This document shows positions 1 through 8,964 of a DNA stretch of 64,000 nt, in pieces; the stretch's first letter is position 1; each line of letters begins with the position of its first letter. The position numbers and the translations under genes are program-made. The notes beneath the pieces are model-generated. The model searched no databases. It was not told the DNA's origin and worked only from the letters and a program-made list of their open reading frames with translations. This DNA is from Bauldia litoralis (GTDB lineage Bacteria; Pseudomonadota; Alphaproteobacteria; Rhizobiales; Kaistiaceae): positions 331,221-395,220 of the forward strand of contig NZ_FMXQ01000006.1 of NCBI RefSeq assembly GCF_900104485.1, in the 5' to 3' direction.

Positions 1-1
1 T

Positions 2-535
2 CATTTCTCGATCGTCGACAGCGTCATCGAGATCGACGGCACGACGTTTCACGATCGCGCCATGCAGCGCATCGCGGATATCGCCGCCGAATCGATCCCC
101 GACACCTTCAAGACCAGGATCAACGTCATCACCCGGCAGGTCGGCCAGCCCCTGGATACCGACGGGTGCCGCGGGCGGCTGAAACTGGCGCTCGGAAACG
201 GCAATGTCGAATTCGACAAGGGCGCGGCAGAGATTTCGATCGACAGCTACACGCTCCTCGACCGGGTCGCGGGCGTCCTGATGCGGTGTCCGGCGTCGAT
301 GGTCGAGGTCGGGGGCCACAGCGATTCCGATGGCTCGGAGGAGAAGAACCTCGAGCTCACCCAGGCCCGGGCCGAGGCGGTTGTGGATTATCTCGTCGAT
401 GCCGGCGTCAAGTTCGAACGCATGACGGCGAAGGGCTATGGTGAGACGCTGCCGATCGCCGACAACGAGACCGAGGAGGGCAAGGCCGCCAACCGGCGCA
501 TCGCGCTGACCATCGATCCGCCCGGCAGCGGCTAG
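2..535 (+). CDS. OmpA-family C-terminal domain protein (5' end outside window)
   Basis: The frame is open from the first bases of the window, so the N-terminus is missing; the first Met in view (base 62) is probably internal. The visible 177 residues end in an OmpA-like peptidoglycan-binding domain: a GHSDSDG motif, then a helix with LTQARAEAVVDYL, a KGYGE turn and the terminal NRRIALT strand. In this family the conserved Asp and Arg bind diaminopimelate in the cell wall, so the protein probably tethers a membrane to peptidoglycan. It is followed after 8 bp by a small membrane protein and then a membrane-anchored helix-hairpin-helix protein on the same strand, suggesting one operon. The missing N-terminal part could be a membrane segment or another periplasmic domain. 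Confidence 0.85.
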   Translation, partial: HFSIVDSVIEIDGTTFHDRAMQRIADIAAESIPDTFKTRINVITRQVGQPLDTDGCRGRLKLALGNGNVEFDKGAAEISIDSYTLLDRVAGVLMRCPASMVEVGGHSDSDGSEEKNLELTQARAEAVVDYLVDAGVKFERMTAKGYGETLPIADNETEEGKAANRRIALTIDPPGSG

Positions 536-543
536 GTACCGAC

Positions 544-684
544 ATGCTGTATCTGATCATCGCCTATTGGCCCTACCTTCTGGTCGCGCTGTGTGTCGGC
601 GTCGCGGTGGGCTGGTGGTATCAGGACCCGTATAGCGTTGACGACGTGACGGCGTGGCTCGAGCGGGGGCCCGACGAGCATTGA
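544..684 (+). CDS. 46-residue small membrane protein
   Basis: An ATG at 544 opens a short frame ending in TGA at 682-684. The product begins MLYLIIAYWPYLLVALCVGV: one hydrophobic segment of about 20-24 residues at the N-terminus, then a short polar tail rich in Asp and Glu. The position supports a real gene: it starts 8 bp after the OmpA-family stop, and its own stop overlaps the TTG start proposed for the next gene. I do not recognise a family. An accessory subunit working with the flanking membrane-linked proteins is inference from gene order only. Confidence 0.6.
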   Translation: MLYLIIAYWPYLLVALCVGVAVGWWYQDPYSVDDVTAWLERGPDEH

Positions 685-1562
685 TCTGGCATTCCATCGA
701 GATATGGCTTCTGCTTCTGCTGGTCTTCGTCGCCGGCTGCCTGCTCGGTTCGCTCCTTTACCTGCTGATCGCCGAGACGCGGCTTGCGCCGGCGCAGGAG
801 GCGGTGGCCGACGGCGTCGGTCATGTCATCGATCGGGTCAGGCTGCGCCTTGGACTCGCGGCGACCTGGCGGACCCGCCAGCGGGCGCGGATGGTCTCGC
901 ATGCGGGGGAAGCCTACCGCGACTATCCGGATCGCGAGCCCCTCCGGCGCATCGGCCCGCCCCCCGCCGTGCATGCCGAGGAACCGGCGGCGCTCGGGCC
1001 GATCGAGGATATCGAGGCGGCCCTCGCGGGTCACGATGCAGAGCCGGATTATCCGGATCAGGACTGGCACGAGCCGCCAGTCGAGGTCGATCCCGATTGG
1101 CATGCCGAAGAGGTCTGGACCGAGGAGGAAGAGGCCGAGGTCGCCGCGATCGTTGCGCCTGAGGACCTGGTCCCCGAACCGCTGCCGGAGGTCGTGCCGG
1201 CGCCGGTCGTCGAGGAACTGCCGGCGATGCGCCCGGCCGGCCTGACGTCACCGCGTAATGGCGTTCCCGACGATCTCCAGAGGATCCGCGGCATCGGCAA
1301 GAAGAACGAGGAACTTCTCAACACCCTCGGCATCTTCCATTTCGGCCAGATCGCTGCCTGGACGCCGGCCGAAATCCGCTGGGTCGGGCTGCAGATCAAG
1401 TTCCCGGAGCGTATCGAGCGGGACGACTGGATCGGGCAGGCAACAGTCCTGGCGAGTGGTGGGCGGACCGGCTACATCAAGGCCGAGGATCGCCAGCGGG
1501 CGGCGGAAGAGGAAGCGGTCGCCGAGGAATTGCGAGCGGCGGCGCGCGGCGAGGCTGGCTAG
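681..1562 (+). CDS. Membrane-anchored helix-hairpin-helix domain protein
   Basis: I place the start at TTG 681, which overlaps the preceding TGA in a TTGA coupling; a GTG at 654 would add nine residues. The protein has an N-terminal transmembrane helix (about residues 5-28), a long acidic Glu/Pro-rich middle, and near the C-terminus a domain beginning DDLQRIRGIGKKNEELL and continuing with HFGQIAAWTPAEI and RIERDDWIGQA. This is the helix-hairpin-helix-like module that alphaproteobacteria also carry as a C-terminal extension on NuoE and some ribosomal or quinone-linked proteins. The domain normally contacts nucleic acid or protein, but its role on a membrane anchor is unknown. The gene ends tail-to-tail with the hydrolase gene, sharing 4 bp. 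Confidence 0.75.
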   Translation: MIWHSIEIWLLLLLVFVAGCLLGSLLYLLIAETRLAPAQEAVADGVGHVIDRVRLRLGLAATWRTRQRARMVSHAGEAYRDYPDREPLRRIGPPPAVHAEEPAALGPIEDIEAALAGHDAEPDYPDQDWHEPPVEVDPDWHAEEVWTEEEEAEVAAIVAPEDLVPEPLPEVVPAPVVEELPAMRPAGLTSPRNGVPDDLQRIRGIGKKNEELLNTLGIFHFGQIAAWTPAEIRWVGLQIKFPERIERDDWIGQATVLASGGRTGYIKAEDRQRAAEEEAVAEELRAAARGEAG

Positions 1563-2539
1563 CCTTCCGTCGAGGCTTCGGGCCGTGCGTCGAGGTCGAA
1601 CGCCGACGTCTCGACCGGGACGACCGCGTCGATCGGCGGACCGGACCCTTCGGCCTGGGTGATGAAAGCCGAAATTCTCTGAAGAATCGGCGTGTTGAGG
1701 AGCAGGGGCGGGTGGCCTTCCCCCTCGATTGTCACCGACTCGAGGCCGGTATGACGTTCGCCCATCGCCGCCAGCGTCGCGGCGCTGAGCAGGTCGGAAT
1801 TGCTGCCCCGGATCGCCAGCACGGGAATCTCCTTCAAGGTATCGAACTGGTCCCAGAGCTCGGGAACCGGGCGATCGAACTCGACCCCGTCGAAAGTCCG
1901 GGCGAGCGCCGGATCGTAGTCGCCGGCCGGGTGGTCGTCCTCGTCCCGATAGGTCATCCGGGCGAAGGCCTTCCAGTCGGCGTCCGACAGTGCGGTGAAG
2001 TGGCCGCCGTGCAGCCGCTTGATGATATGGACGGCGTCGTCCCAGTCGTCGGGCGCGGGCGTCCGTCCGATATAGGTCTTGATCCGGGCAAGGCCGACCG
2101 GCTCGATCACCGGACCGATATCGTTGAGCACGACGCCGGCAAGCGCGCTCGGACGGGCGACGCCCATTAGCATCGCAACGATGCCACCCCGCGACGTGCC
2201 GACGACGATGGCGCGGCCAACGCCGAGGGCGGCCATGCCGTCGAGGATGTCGCGCATCTCGGTCAGCGGGTTGTAGTTGGCGACCTCCGGGTCATGCTCC
2301 GACAGGCCGCGCCCGCGGTAGTCGAAGCACAGCACCCGGCGCGGGCGGTGGCGATGGTTCGAAAGATGCAGGGCGAGCGCATGGAAGTCGCGGGCGCTGC
2401 GCGACAGGCCGGGCAGGCAGACCACCGGCAGCCAGGGCTGGAGCGGGTCGCCATACTCGGCGACGTGCAGCTTCAGCCCGTCGGCGCTGGTGTAGTAGCG
2501 ATCGCGAAACGCCGGCTGCGTCGCGCCGTCGGCGGCCAT
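1559..2539 (-). CDS. Alpha/beta hydrolase
   Basis: A 326-residue alpha/beta hydrolase without a signal peptide. After the first strands there is a VVCLPGLSRSARDF oxyanion region, then FDYRGRGLSE, and a nucleophile elbow GTSRGG with Ser116 as the predicted nucleophile. Downstream lie a GSNSDLLS stretch that could carry the catalytic Asp and a GEGHPPLL motif with the catalytic His, so the triad looks complete. Substrate cannot be told from sequence; this family includes esterases, lactonases and haloalkane-type hydrolases. It lies 5 bp downstream of the lytic transglycosylase gene on the same strand and is probably cotranscribed with it. Its 3' end overlaps the convergent gene by 4 bp. Confidence 0.85.
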   Translation of the reverse strand: MAADGATQPAFRDRYYTSADGLKLHVAEYGDPLQPWLPVVCLPGLSRSARDFHALALHLSNHRHRPRRVLCFDYRGRGLSEHDPEVANYNPLTEMRDILDGMAALGVGRAIVVGTSRGGIVAMLMGVARPSALAGVVLNDIGPVIEPVGLARIKTYIGRTPAPDDWDDAVHIIKRLHGGHFTALSDADWKAFARMTYRDEDDHPAGDYDPALARTFDGVEFDRPVPELWDQFDTLKEIPVLAIRGSNSDLLSAATLAAMGERHTGLESVTIEGEGHPPLLLNTPILQRISAFITQAEGSGPPIDAVVPVETSAFDLDARPEASTEG

Positions 2540-2544
2540 GCGGC

Positions 2545-4728
2545 TCAGCCCCGCTTCAGGTCGGTATGGATGGTCAGGGCAGGGCGGCCGAGGCGGGCGC
2601 GGTAGACCTGCAGGTTCTCCATCACCCGCTGGACGTAGTTGCGGGTTTCGGTGAAGGGGATCCGCTCGACCCAGTTGACCGCGTCGACATTCGGGTCGCG
2701 CGGGTCGCCGTACCGCTCGACCCAGGTATTCACCCGGCTCGGGCCGGCATTGTAGCCGACAAAGGTCATGATGAAGGAGCCGCCGAAGCTGGATTTCAGC
2801 CTGCCGAGGAAGGTCGCGCCGAGCGCCGCGTTATAGGCCGGATCGCTGGTCAGCCGGTCTTGCGAATAGGGCAGGCCCGCGGTCTTCGCCATCGACTTGG
2901 CGGTCGCCGGCATGAGCTGGAGCAGGCCGCGTGCGCCGGCGCCGCTGACTGCCTTCGGATTGAAGGCGCTTTCCTGGCGGGCGATCGCATAGACCAACGG
3001 CTTCTCGACATCGCCCGTGTTGGCGGAACTCGGGATCGCCGAGATCGGGAAGGCGGTCGAGTCGACGGCCAGGCCGCGATAGGAGGCGAGCTTGCCGATC
3101 TGCAGGGCAAAGGGATGCCCGCCGTGCTCTTCGGCCATCTCGGCCAGCAACGCGATCTCGGCCGGGTCGGTCAGTTCGTCGGCCAGCGCCCGGTAGAAGA
3201 TGTCGTTGCGGTCGCCGCGATTGGCGGCGTCGAGGCGCTTGATCACCTGCACCAGTTCGCGCGATTCGAACCGCGCCTTGGTGGCGGCGTCCGGCTTCGG
3301 CGGCGCGGCGATGGGCAGGGTCTTGACGCCGAGGTTGGCGAGGGCGAGCTGGCCGTAATAGGTGGTCGGGTGCTTGCCGGCCCGCTTGTAATAGGCGATC
3401 GCGTCGGCCCGGTTGCCGGCCTTCTCGGAGGCGCGCCCGAGCCAGTAGTCGGCGCGCGATTCGCTCAGCGGCCGGCTCGAGACCTTCAGGATAGCGGCGA
3501 AGTGCTTCTTCGCGGTGTTCGGATCGTTGAGGAATTCGAGCGCATACCAGCCGGCATGGAATTCCGCCTCGGCGATCGAGGCCGAGGATTCGGCCGAATG
3601 ACCGGCGGCGATCCGGTAGGCGGTCTTGGGGTCGCCGATATCGAGGAACTCGCGCGACAGCACCCGCCGCTCGACCCACCACGCATCGCCGTCGATCTTG
3701 TCCGGATCGGTGGTGGCGGAGAACATCACCTTGGCCGCTTCGCTGAACTTGTTGGCGCGGCGCAGATACTGGGCCTGGGCAAACTGGTAGAGCGGGTCCT
3801 TGCGCATGCTGGCCGGAACAGCGGCCAGTGCTTTCGCTGCGTTGTTGTTGGCTTCGACATCGGCCACCGCCTTGGCGAGGGCCAGTTCGTTCTTGCCGGC
3901 GAAGGCCGCGTTGCGCAGCGCGGCCGATGTCTGCTCCTCGTAGAGCAGGCGGTCGGCCCGCACCTTGTAGTCGCCGGTGGTCAGCAGGCTGCCGAATTCC
4001 TTGCGCAGCGTTGACTCGGTGTCGCTGCCGAATCGCTCGGTGCGCCAGTAGGTGCGCACCAGGTTGGCGGCGTCGGACTTGCGGCCGACGGCGATGTAGG
4101 ACTTGGCGAGGAGAACGAGGCCATCGTCGGTTTCCGGGACGCGCCCTGCCAGCGCGTCGATGACGGTCTGCGCCGGCGGCTTCTCGCGCACCAGCGCCTG
4201 CTCGAAACGGATTTGCAGCAGCGACTGTCCGGGCCAGTCTGCGAGCTTCCGCCACACTTCGGCGATGCGCGGCGCGGGGACGTCGTCGCGGCCGCTGATC
4301 GCCACCAGCCAGTCGATCACCTTGGTGTCGACCGGATTGGGCATGGCATAGGCGGCGGCCGTCGCGGCGGCGGGATCGCCGTCGTCGAGGAATTTCAGCG
4401 CGTATCGCAGGCCGATGGTGTTGAGGTTGGCCTTCGTCGAGGCCGGCTTTGCCGCCACCGAAGCGACCGGGGTGAAAGCCATCGGCGTCTCGACGTCTCC
4501 GACCGCGTCGCGGTGCTGGTCGTCGCCGCTGGCGAGGAACTGGGCGATCGGGTCGGCGGTCAGCGGCAGGCTGTCGGAATGGGCGCGCTGCGGGTTCATC
4601 CGCGGCATCGGGATGTCGGCGACCTGAATCCCGGCGGTTTCGGCTGCGGCGTCATATCCGCCCGGGGCGAGGAGCGCCGGTACGGCCAGTATCGCGAATG
4701 CGGGAATCAGAAGGGCCTTGCCGCGCAT
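2545..4728 (-). CDS. slt: Soluble lytic murein transglycosylase (Slt family)
   Basis: Cleaves the glycan strand of peptidoglycan in the periplasm, releasing 1,6-anhydro-muropeptides. I start at ATG 4728 because it is preceded by an AAGGA site and gives a clean signal peptide (MRGKALLIPAFAILAVPALLA); upstream in-frame ATGs at 4749 and 4851 would put charged residues in front. Most of the protein is the alpha-helical superhelical domain typical of Slt70. The catalytic domain is at the C-terminus, with IARQESAFNPKAVSGAGAR holding the catalytic Glu, then GLLQLMPATA and a later FVGYNAGPSRV motif. At 727 residues it is longer than the 645-residue E. coli enzyme. It is the first gene of a two-gene minus-strand unit with the hydrolase and is divergent from dapA. 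Confidence 0.93.
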   Translation of the reverse strand: MRGKALLIPAFAILAVPALLAPGGYDAAAETAGIQVADIPMPRMNPQRAHSDSLPLTADPIAQFLASGDDQHRDAVGDVETPMAFTPVASVAAKPASTKANLNTIGLRYALKFLDDGDPAAATAAAYAMPNPVDTKVIDWLVAISGRDDVPAPRIAEVWRKLADWPGQSLLQIRFEQALVREKPPAQTVIDALAGRVPETDDGLVLLAKSYIAVGRKSDAANLVRTYWRTERFGSDTESTLRKEFGSLLTTGDYKVRADRLLYEEQTSAALRNAAFAGKNELALAKAVADVEANNNAAKALAAVPASMRKDPLYQFAQAQYLRRANKFSEAAKVMFSATTDPDKIDGDAWWVERRVLSREFLDIGDPKTAYRIAAGHSAESSASIAEAEFHAGWYALEFLNDPNTAKKHFAAILKVSSRPLSESRADYWLGRASEKAGNRADAIAYYKRAGKHPTTYYGQLALANLGVKTLPIAAPPKPDAATKARFESRELVQVIKRLDAANRGDRNDIFYRALADELTDPAEIALLAEMAEEHGGHPFALQIGKLASYRGLAVDSTAFPISAIPSSANTGDVEKPLVYAIARQESAFNPKAVSGAGARGLLQLMPATAKSMAKTAGLPYSQDRLTSDPAYNAALGATFLGRLKSSFGGSFIMTFVGYNAGPSRVNTWVERYGDPRDPNVDAVNWVERIPFTETRNYVQRVMENLQVYRARLGRPALTIHTDLKRG

Positions 4729-4982
4729 GGCGGTGCGTCCTTGTTTCATGGTTCTTTGGGCGTCGAATGACATGCGTGCCTTCTCCGGTGCAGGCTGCGA
4801 TGGCCTCGGCGGCCCGCACCGGCCTCGTCGAAAAGACTCAACCCTCGACATAGAGCCTATTGTGCCATAGTGAACGATTGCTTGACGAGCCCGTCCGAAG
4901 GCCGTCCTTGCCCCCCCGGTCGGCCCGGAATAAGGTCTCGACCCCAGAAAATAGCGAAAAATCCGGCGAGGTTGTGGCCGAA

Positions 4983-5858
4983 ATGTTCAAGGGATCCATC
5001 ACGGCGCTTGTCACGCCGGTCAGGGACGGTGCGCTCGACGAGGCGGCTTTCCGCAGCTTTGTCGACTGGCAGATCGAGGAGGGAAGCCACGGCCTGGTGC
5101 CGGTCGGCACCACCGGCGAGAGCCCGACGCTGACCCATGCCGAGCACAAGCGGGTCGTCGAGACTTGCATCGAGGCCGCTGGCGGCCGTGTTCCGGTGAT
5201 TGCCGGGGCGGGGTCCAACAACACCGCGGAGGCGATCGAGCTCGCCCAGCATGCGGAAAAAGCCGGTGCCGACGGCGTGCTGGTCGTCACGCCCTATTAC
5301 AACAAGCCCAGCCAGGAGGGGCTTTACCAGCACTACAAGGCGATCAACGATGCGATCGGCATCCCGATCATCATCTACAACATCCCGCCGCGCTCGGTGA
5401 TCGACATGTCGGTCGAGACCATGGCGCGGCTGTTCGAGCTGAAGAACATCGTCGGCGTCAAGGACGCCACCGGCAAGATCGACCGGATCAGCACCCAGCG
5501 CGAGGCGATGGGACCGGAGTTCATCCAGCTGTCCGGTGACGACGGGACGGCGCTTGCCGTCATGGCCCATGGCGGCCACGGCTGCATCTCGGTCACCTCG
5601 AATGTCGCGCCCAAGATGGTGTCGGAATTCCTCGAGGCCTGCATGGCCGGCGACTATCCCAGGGCGCTCAGCTACCAGGACCGGCTGATGCCGCTGCACA
5701 AGGCGCTGTTCCTCGAGCCCAATCCCGCCGGCGCCAAGTATGCCCTGTCGATCCTCGGCAAGATGACCGACGACATGCGGCTGCCGATGGTCAAGGCGTC
5801 CGACGCGACCAAGGCCGAAATCCGCTCCGCCATGGTCCATGCCGGATTGATCAACTGA
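4983..5858 (+). CDS. dapA: 4-hydroxy-tetrahydrodipicolinate synthase
   Basis: Condenses pyruvate with aspartate semialdehyde in the first committed step of the diaminopimelate/lysine pathway. ATG 4983 gives the usual 291 residues and the family N-terminus [12 protein letters not shown]; the longer open frame upstream lacks homology. Key parts are visible: the GTTGESPTL loop with the Thr pair (residues 43-44), the YYNKPSQEG segment, Tyr132 in IYNIPPR, Arg137, and Lys160 in VGVKDAT, which forms the Schiff base with pyruvate. The gene is divergent from slt and is followed 7 bp later by smpB, an arrangement common in alphaproteobacteria. Confidence 0.97.
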   Translation: MFKGSITALVTPVRDGALDEAAFRSFVDWQIEEGSHGLVPVGTTGESPTLTHAEHKRVVETCIEAAGGRVPVIAGAGSNNTAEAIELAQHAEKAGADGVLVVTPYYNKPSQEGLYQHYKAINDAIGIPIIIYNIPPRSVIDMSVETMARLFELKNIVGVKDATGKIDRISTQREAMGPEFIQLSGDDGTALAVMAHGGHGCISVTSNVAPKMVSEFLEACMAGDYPRALSYQDRLMPLHKALFLEPNPAGAKYALSILGKMTDDMRLPMVKASDATKAEIRSAMVHAGLIN

Positions 5859-5865
5859 TCCACTG

Positions 5866-6342
5866 ATGGCCGCCAAGAAAGCCAAAGCGCCGTCGCGCAT
5901 TGCCGCCGACAACCGTCGGGCCCGTTTCAATTACGAGATCGGCCAGACGTTCGAGGCCGGCCTTGCGCTGACCGGTACCGAGGTCAAGTCGCTGCGCGGC
6001 GGTCGGGCCAATATCGGCGATTCCTATGCTGGCGAGCAGGGCGGGGAATTGTGGCTCTACAACGCCTATATCCCCGAATACCTCCAGGCCAACCGCTTCC
6101 AGCACGAGACCCGGCGGCCGCGCAAGCTGCTGCTCCACCGGACGGAGATCAACCGGCTGGCCGGCGCGGTCCAGCGCGACGGCATGACCGTCGTGCCCCT
6201 GAAGATCTATTTCAACGACCAGGGCCGGGCCAAGGTCGAGCTGGCGCTGGCGCGCGGCAAGAAGCTCCACGACAAGCGCGAGACCGAGAAGAAGCGCGAT
6301 TGGGGTCGCGAGAAGGCCCGGCTGCTTCGCGACAAGGGCTGA
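5866..6342 (+). CDS. smpB: SsrA (tmRNA)-binding protein SmpB
   Basis: Binds tmRNA and delivers it to stalled ribosomes for trans-translation. The 158-residue product has the family signatures: [18 protein letters not shown] at the start, [14 protein letters not shown], and the basic C-terminal tail ([19 protein letters not shown]) that occupies the mRNA channel. The length is normal. It follows dapA by 7 bp and is probably cotranscribed with it. The tmRNA gene itself is not in this window. Confidence 0.97.
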   Translation: MAAKKAKAPSRIAADNRRARFNYEIGQTFEAGLALTGTEVKSLRGGRANIGDSYAGEQGGELWLYNAYIPEYLQANRFQHETRRPRKLLLHRTEINRLAGAVQRDGMTVVPLKIYFNDQGRAKVELALARGKKLHDKRETEKKRDWGREKARLLRDKG

Positions 6343-6379
6343 CCCGGCGCGGACGATCCATACCGAGGGGGGAGAACCA

Positions 6380-7237
6380 ATGCCCAAGAGTTTCCTGAGC
6401 ACGCTGACCGGCAGCTTTTCGACCGGGGCGGCGGAGAACCCGACGGTGGCGATGGTCGAGGCGGCCTATCGTCATCACGGCCTCGACATCCGCTACATCA
6501 ATTGCGAGGTGCCGCCGGATCTACTCGGCGACGCGGTGCGCGGCGCCCGCGCCATGGGCTGGGTCGGCTTCAACTGCTCGCTGCCGCACAAGGTGACGGT
6601 GATCGAGCATCTCGACGGTCTGGGCGAGTCGGCCGAGATCATGGGCGCTGTCAATTGCGCGGTGCGGCGGGGCGACCAGTTGATCGGCGAGAATACCGAC
6701 GGAAAGGGCTTCCTCAAGTCGCTGATGGAAAAGGTTGATCCGCGCGGCAAGAGCGTCGTCATGTTCGGAGCCGGCGGCGCGGCGCGGGCGATCGGCGTCG
6801 AGCTCGCGTTGGCCGGTGCGACCCGGATTGTCGTCGTCAATCGCGGCGTCGAGCGCGGCCAGACCCTTGTCGACCTCCTCAACGCGAAGACCGAGGCAAC
6901 CGCCGAATTCGCCGCCTGGAGCGGCCCTTATGCGATTCCGGACGGCACCGACATCGTCGTCAACGCCACCTCGATCGGCCTTTACCCGGACGTCGACGGG
7001 CGGCTCGATATCGATCTCGATACCCTGAAGCCGGGCATGGTCGTCGCCGACGTCATCGTCAATCCGCCGAAGACCAACCTTTTGCGCGATGCGGAGGCGC
7101 GCGGCTGCACGGTGGTCGACGGCCTCGGCATGCTGATCAACCAGGGGGTCATCGGCATCAAGTACTGGACCGGCGTCGATGCGGACCCGACCGTGATGCG
7201 CGACACGCTGACGGAAATCTTCGGCGCCTCGGACTAG
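6380..7237 (+). CDS. aroE: Shikimate dehydrogenase family protein
   Basis: Predicted to reduce 3-dehydroshikimate with NADPH in aromatic amino acid synthesis. The 285-residue protein has a catalytic Lys71 in NCSLPHKVTV, Asp107 in ENTDGKGF, a Rossmann GAGGAARAI motif, and a VNATSIGLYPD stretch. The N-terminus differs from classical AroE: the usual shikimate-binding SLSP motif is replaced by LTGSFSTGAAENP. That places it in a divergent branch of the family, where shikimate or quinate could be the substrate. A GGGGAG site lies upstream of the ATG. Its last 4 bp overlap the convergent membrane-protein gene. Confidence 0.8.
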   Translation: MPKSFLSTLTGSFSTGAAENPTVAMVEAAYRHHGLDIRYINCEVPPDLLGDAVRGARAMGWVGFNCSLPHKVTVIEHLDGLGESAEIMGAVNCAVRRGDQLIGENTDGKGFLKSLMEKVDPRGKSVVMFGAGGAARAIGVELALAGATRIVVVNRGVERGQTLVDLLNAKTEATAEFAAWSGPYAIPDGTDIVVNATSIGLYPDVDGRLDIDLDTLKPGMVVADVIVNPPKTNLLRDAEARGCTVVDGLGMLINQGVIGIKYWTGVDADPTVMRDTLTEIFGASD

Positions 7238-7764
7238 TCCGCCTCAGGCGAGCCGGGGAGTGACGAGCGGGCGCGGAAGAAGCGGATCGCGTTGAGCAGG
7301 GCGGCGGCGCCATAGACGCTCGAGAAGATCACCTGCACATACGATCCGGAAACGAAACCGTAGGCGCCCCAGCCGATGGTGCTGGCCACGACCAGCGCCT
7401 GGATGCGCCACACCGGCCGCTGGTGGCGCGCCGCGACCGCCAGGATCGTCCCGCCGATGGCGAGCAGGTCGGAAGGGCCGGCCCAGAAGATCCAGCCGAC
7501 CAGCCCTGCCGTCGGGTAGAAGACCCAGTAGACGGCGCGGGCGGCCCGCTGGCCGGCAAGGGCCGCCACCGCATCCGAGGCCATGTAGAAGGCCGTCAGG
7601 GCGGCGCCCGCCGCCGCGTTCAGCATCACGTAATGGATGGCGGTGGGTGCCAGCCCGGCTATGTCGATCAGAAGGAATCGCGTACGGGTCTTGGCGAAGG
7701 TCGCGACGACGAGCAGTCCGAATCCGACGGCGCCGACGATCTGTGCCTGGAGGACGATATCCAT
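7234..7764 (-). CDS. YgjV-like integral membrane protein
   Basis: A 176-residue protein made almost wholly of hydrophobic segments, about five or six transmembrane helices separated by short loops. The pattern (QIVGAVGFGLLVVATFAKTR near the start, HYVMLNAAAGA, later VSGSYVQVIFSSVYGAAAL) resembles the YgjV/Imp-type inner-membrane family of unknown function. The C-terminus is short and basic, then acidic. It is encoded convergently with the aroE-like gene, sharing 4 bp, and its start faces the solute-binding gene at 7844. No substrate or partner can be deduced. Confidence 0.65.
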   Translation of the reverse strand: MDIVLQAQIVGAVGFGLLVVATFAKTRTRFLLIDIAGLAPTAIHYVMLNAAAGAALTAFYMASDAVAALAGQRAARAVYWVFYPTAGLVGWIFWAGPSDLLAIGGTILAVAARHQRPVWRIQALVVASTIGWGAYGFVSGSYVQVIFSSVYGAAALLNAIRFFRARSSLPGSPEAD

Positions 7765-7843
7765 CTAGGGCCCCGGCCGACGGCGGCGAAGCGATCGGCT
7801 CGGCGAGGGATTGATTGACCAGCAACGCGTCACAGGAGACTCC

Positions 7844-8959
7844 ATGATCGGCAAACGTACCGCCGCGCGGCTGACATCGCGATACGGGACACTGCTTTTC
7901 CTCCTCATGACTCTCGGGCTGGCCTTGGCGCCCGGCGTTCAGCGCTCCGCCCATGCCGCGGTATTGCTCGATCGCGCGGTCGTGGTGACCGGCGAATGGC
8001 CACCTTTCACCAGCGAGCGAATGCCGGGCGGCGGCCTGCTCTCGGCCCTGGTCAGCGAGGTCCTCAAGGGCATGGACCGCGAGCCGGTCTACGAATTCCT
8101 GCCCTTCGCCAACGCCCTGCAGATGACCGACGAAGGCAAGGCGATCGGCACCTTTCCCTGGTTCCGCAATGCGGAGCGGGAGAAGGCCTTCGCCTATTCC
8201 AACCCGATCCTCGAGGTCGAATATGTCGTCTTCTTCAATCCGACGATCCAGTCGCCGATCCGCGATATCGCCGCCTTCGAGGACCTGAAGGACCTGAAAA
8301 CCGTCCGGGTCGCCGGCTATGCCTATGGCAAGCTCGACTGCCTGCTCGATTTCGGGACCGTGGAATGCCCGCAGGATGCCCCGCCGGTCGCCGATCTCGG
8401 CGTGGTCGAGTCGGAGTACCGGGCCTTCGAGATGTTGCGCGATGGCGAGATCGACTATCTCGCCGCCAGCCGGGCGGTCGGCGAGTCGCTGATCGACCGC
8501 GCCTTCCCGATGGAGGATCGCCGCAAGTTCGGCGTGCTCGACCGGCCGGCGCTGACCTGGTCGATGGGCGTCCACTTCCTCTTCCCGCGCAGCCGGCCCG
8601 ACGCCAACGACCTGAAGCAGGCCTTCGATCGCGCGCTGGCCGGCATCGAGGCAAGCGGCCGGGTTGCCGAACTCCGCCAGACAATCGAATGGCAGGGGCG
8701 GTGGAAGGGGCGGGTGGTGTCGCTGCACGAACCCGGCACCGGCGCGCCGCTCGCCGGCCACCCGCGCCGCGGCGTCGCCGATTTCGTCCTGCTGCCGCGC
8801 GGCAGTCGCGCCGTGGTGCTGGAATGGAGCCGTTACTACCTCGGCACCGCCACCGATCCGGAAGAGCCGTCGATGAGCTATGTCCAGTTGCTCAACGGTC
8901 CGCTGCGCGGCGAGCGGCTCTGGGTCCGCGACGAGATCGTCGAACTGGAGGGGGAGTAG
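7844..8959 (+). CDS. Periplasmic solute-binding-like protein with C-terminal extension
   Basis: Starts at ATG 7844, which has an AGGAG site 6 bp upstream. Residues 1-38 are a signal peptide ending near SAHA. The next 240 or so residues look like the family 3 solute-binding fold: VVVTGEWPPFTS, a GGLLSALVSEVL helix, and later SRAVGESLIDRAF and HFLFPRSRPDANDL. After about residue 285 there is an unusual extension of some 85 residues containing HPRRGVADFVLLPRG and WSRYYLGTATDP, which standard transporter binding proteins lack. No permease or ATPase gene is adjacent. Instead it lies 5 bp upstream of a helical membrane protein gene, so it may be a sensor or partner of that protein rather than a transporter subunit. 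Confidence 0.7.
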   Translation: MIGKRTAARLTSRYGTLLFLLMTLGLALAPGVQRSAHAAVLLDRAVVVTGEWPPFTSERMPGGGLLSALVSEVLKGMDREPVYEFLPFANALQMTDEGKAIGTFPWFRNAEREKAFAYSNPILEVEYVVFFNPTIQSPIRDIAAFEDLKDLKTVRVAGYAYGKLDCLLDFGTVECPQDAPPVADLGVVESEYRAFEMLRDGEIDYLAASRAVGESLIDRAFPMEDRRKFGVLDRPALTWSMGVHFLFPRSRPDANDLKQAFDRALAGIEASGRVAELRQTIEWQGRWKGRVVSLHEPGTGAPLAGHPRRGVADFVLLPRGSRAVVLEWSRYYLGTATDPEEPSMSYVQLLNGPLRGERLWVRDEIVELEGE

Positions 8960-8964
8960 GCGTT

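Noticed and set aside
2566..4014. Long plus-strand open frame (482 codons) antisense to slt
   Set aside because: It mirrors the slt coding strand, has no recognisable domain and no ribosome site; a typical shadow frame in GC-rich DNA. The same holds for the long minus-strand frames over rsh, valS, cobN and hppA.
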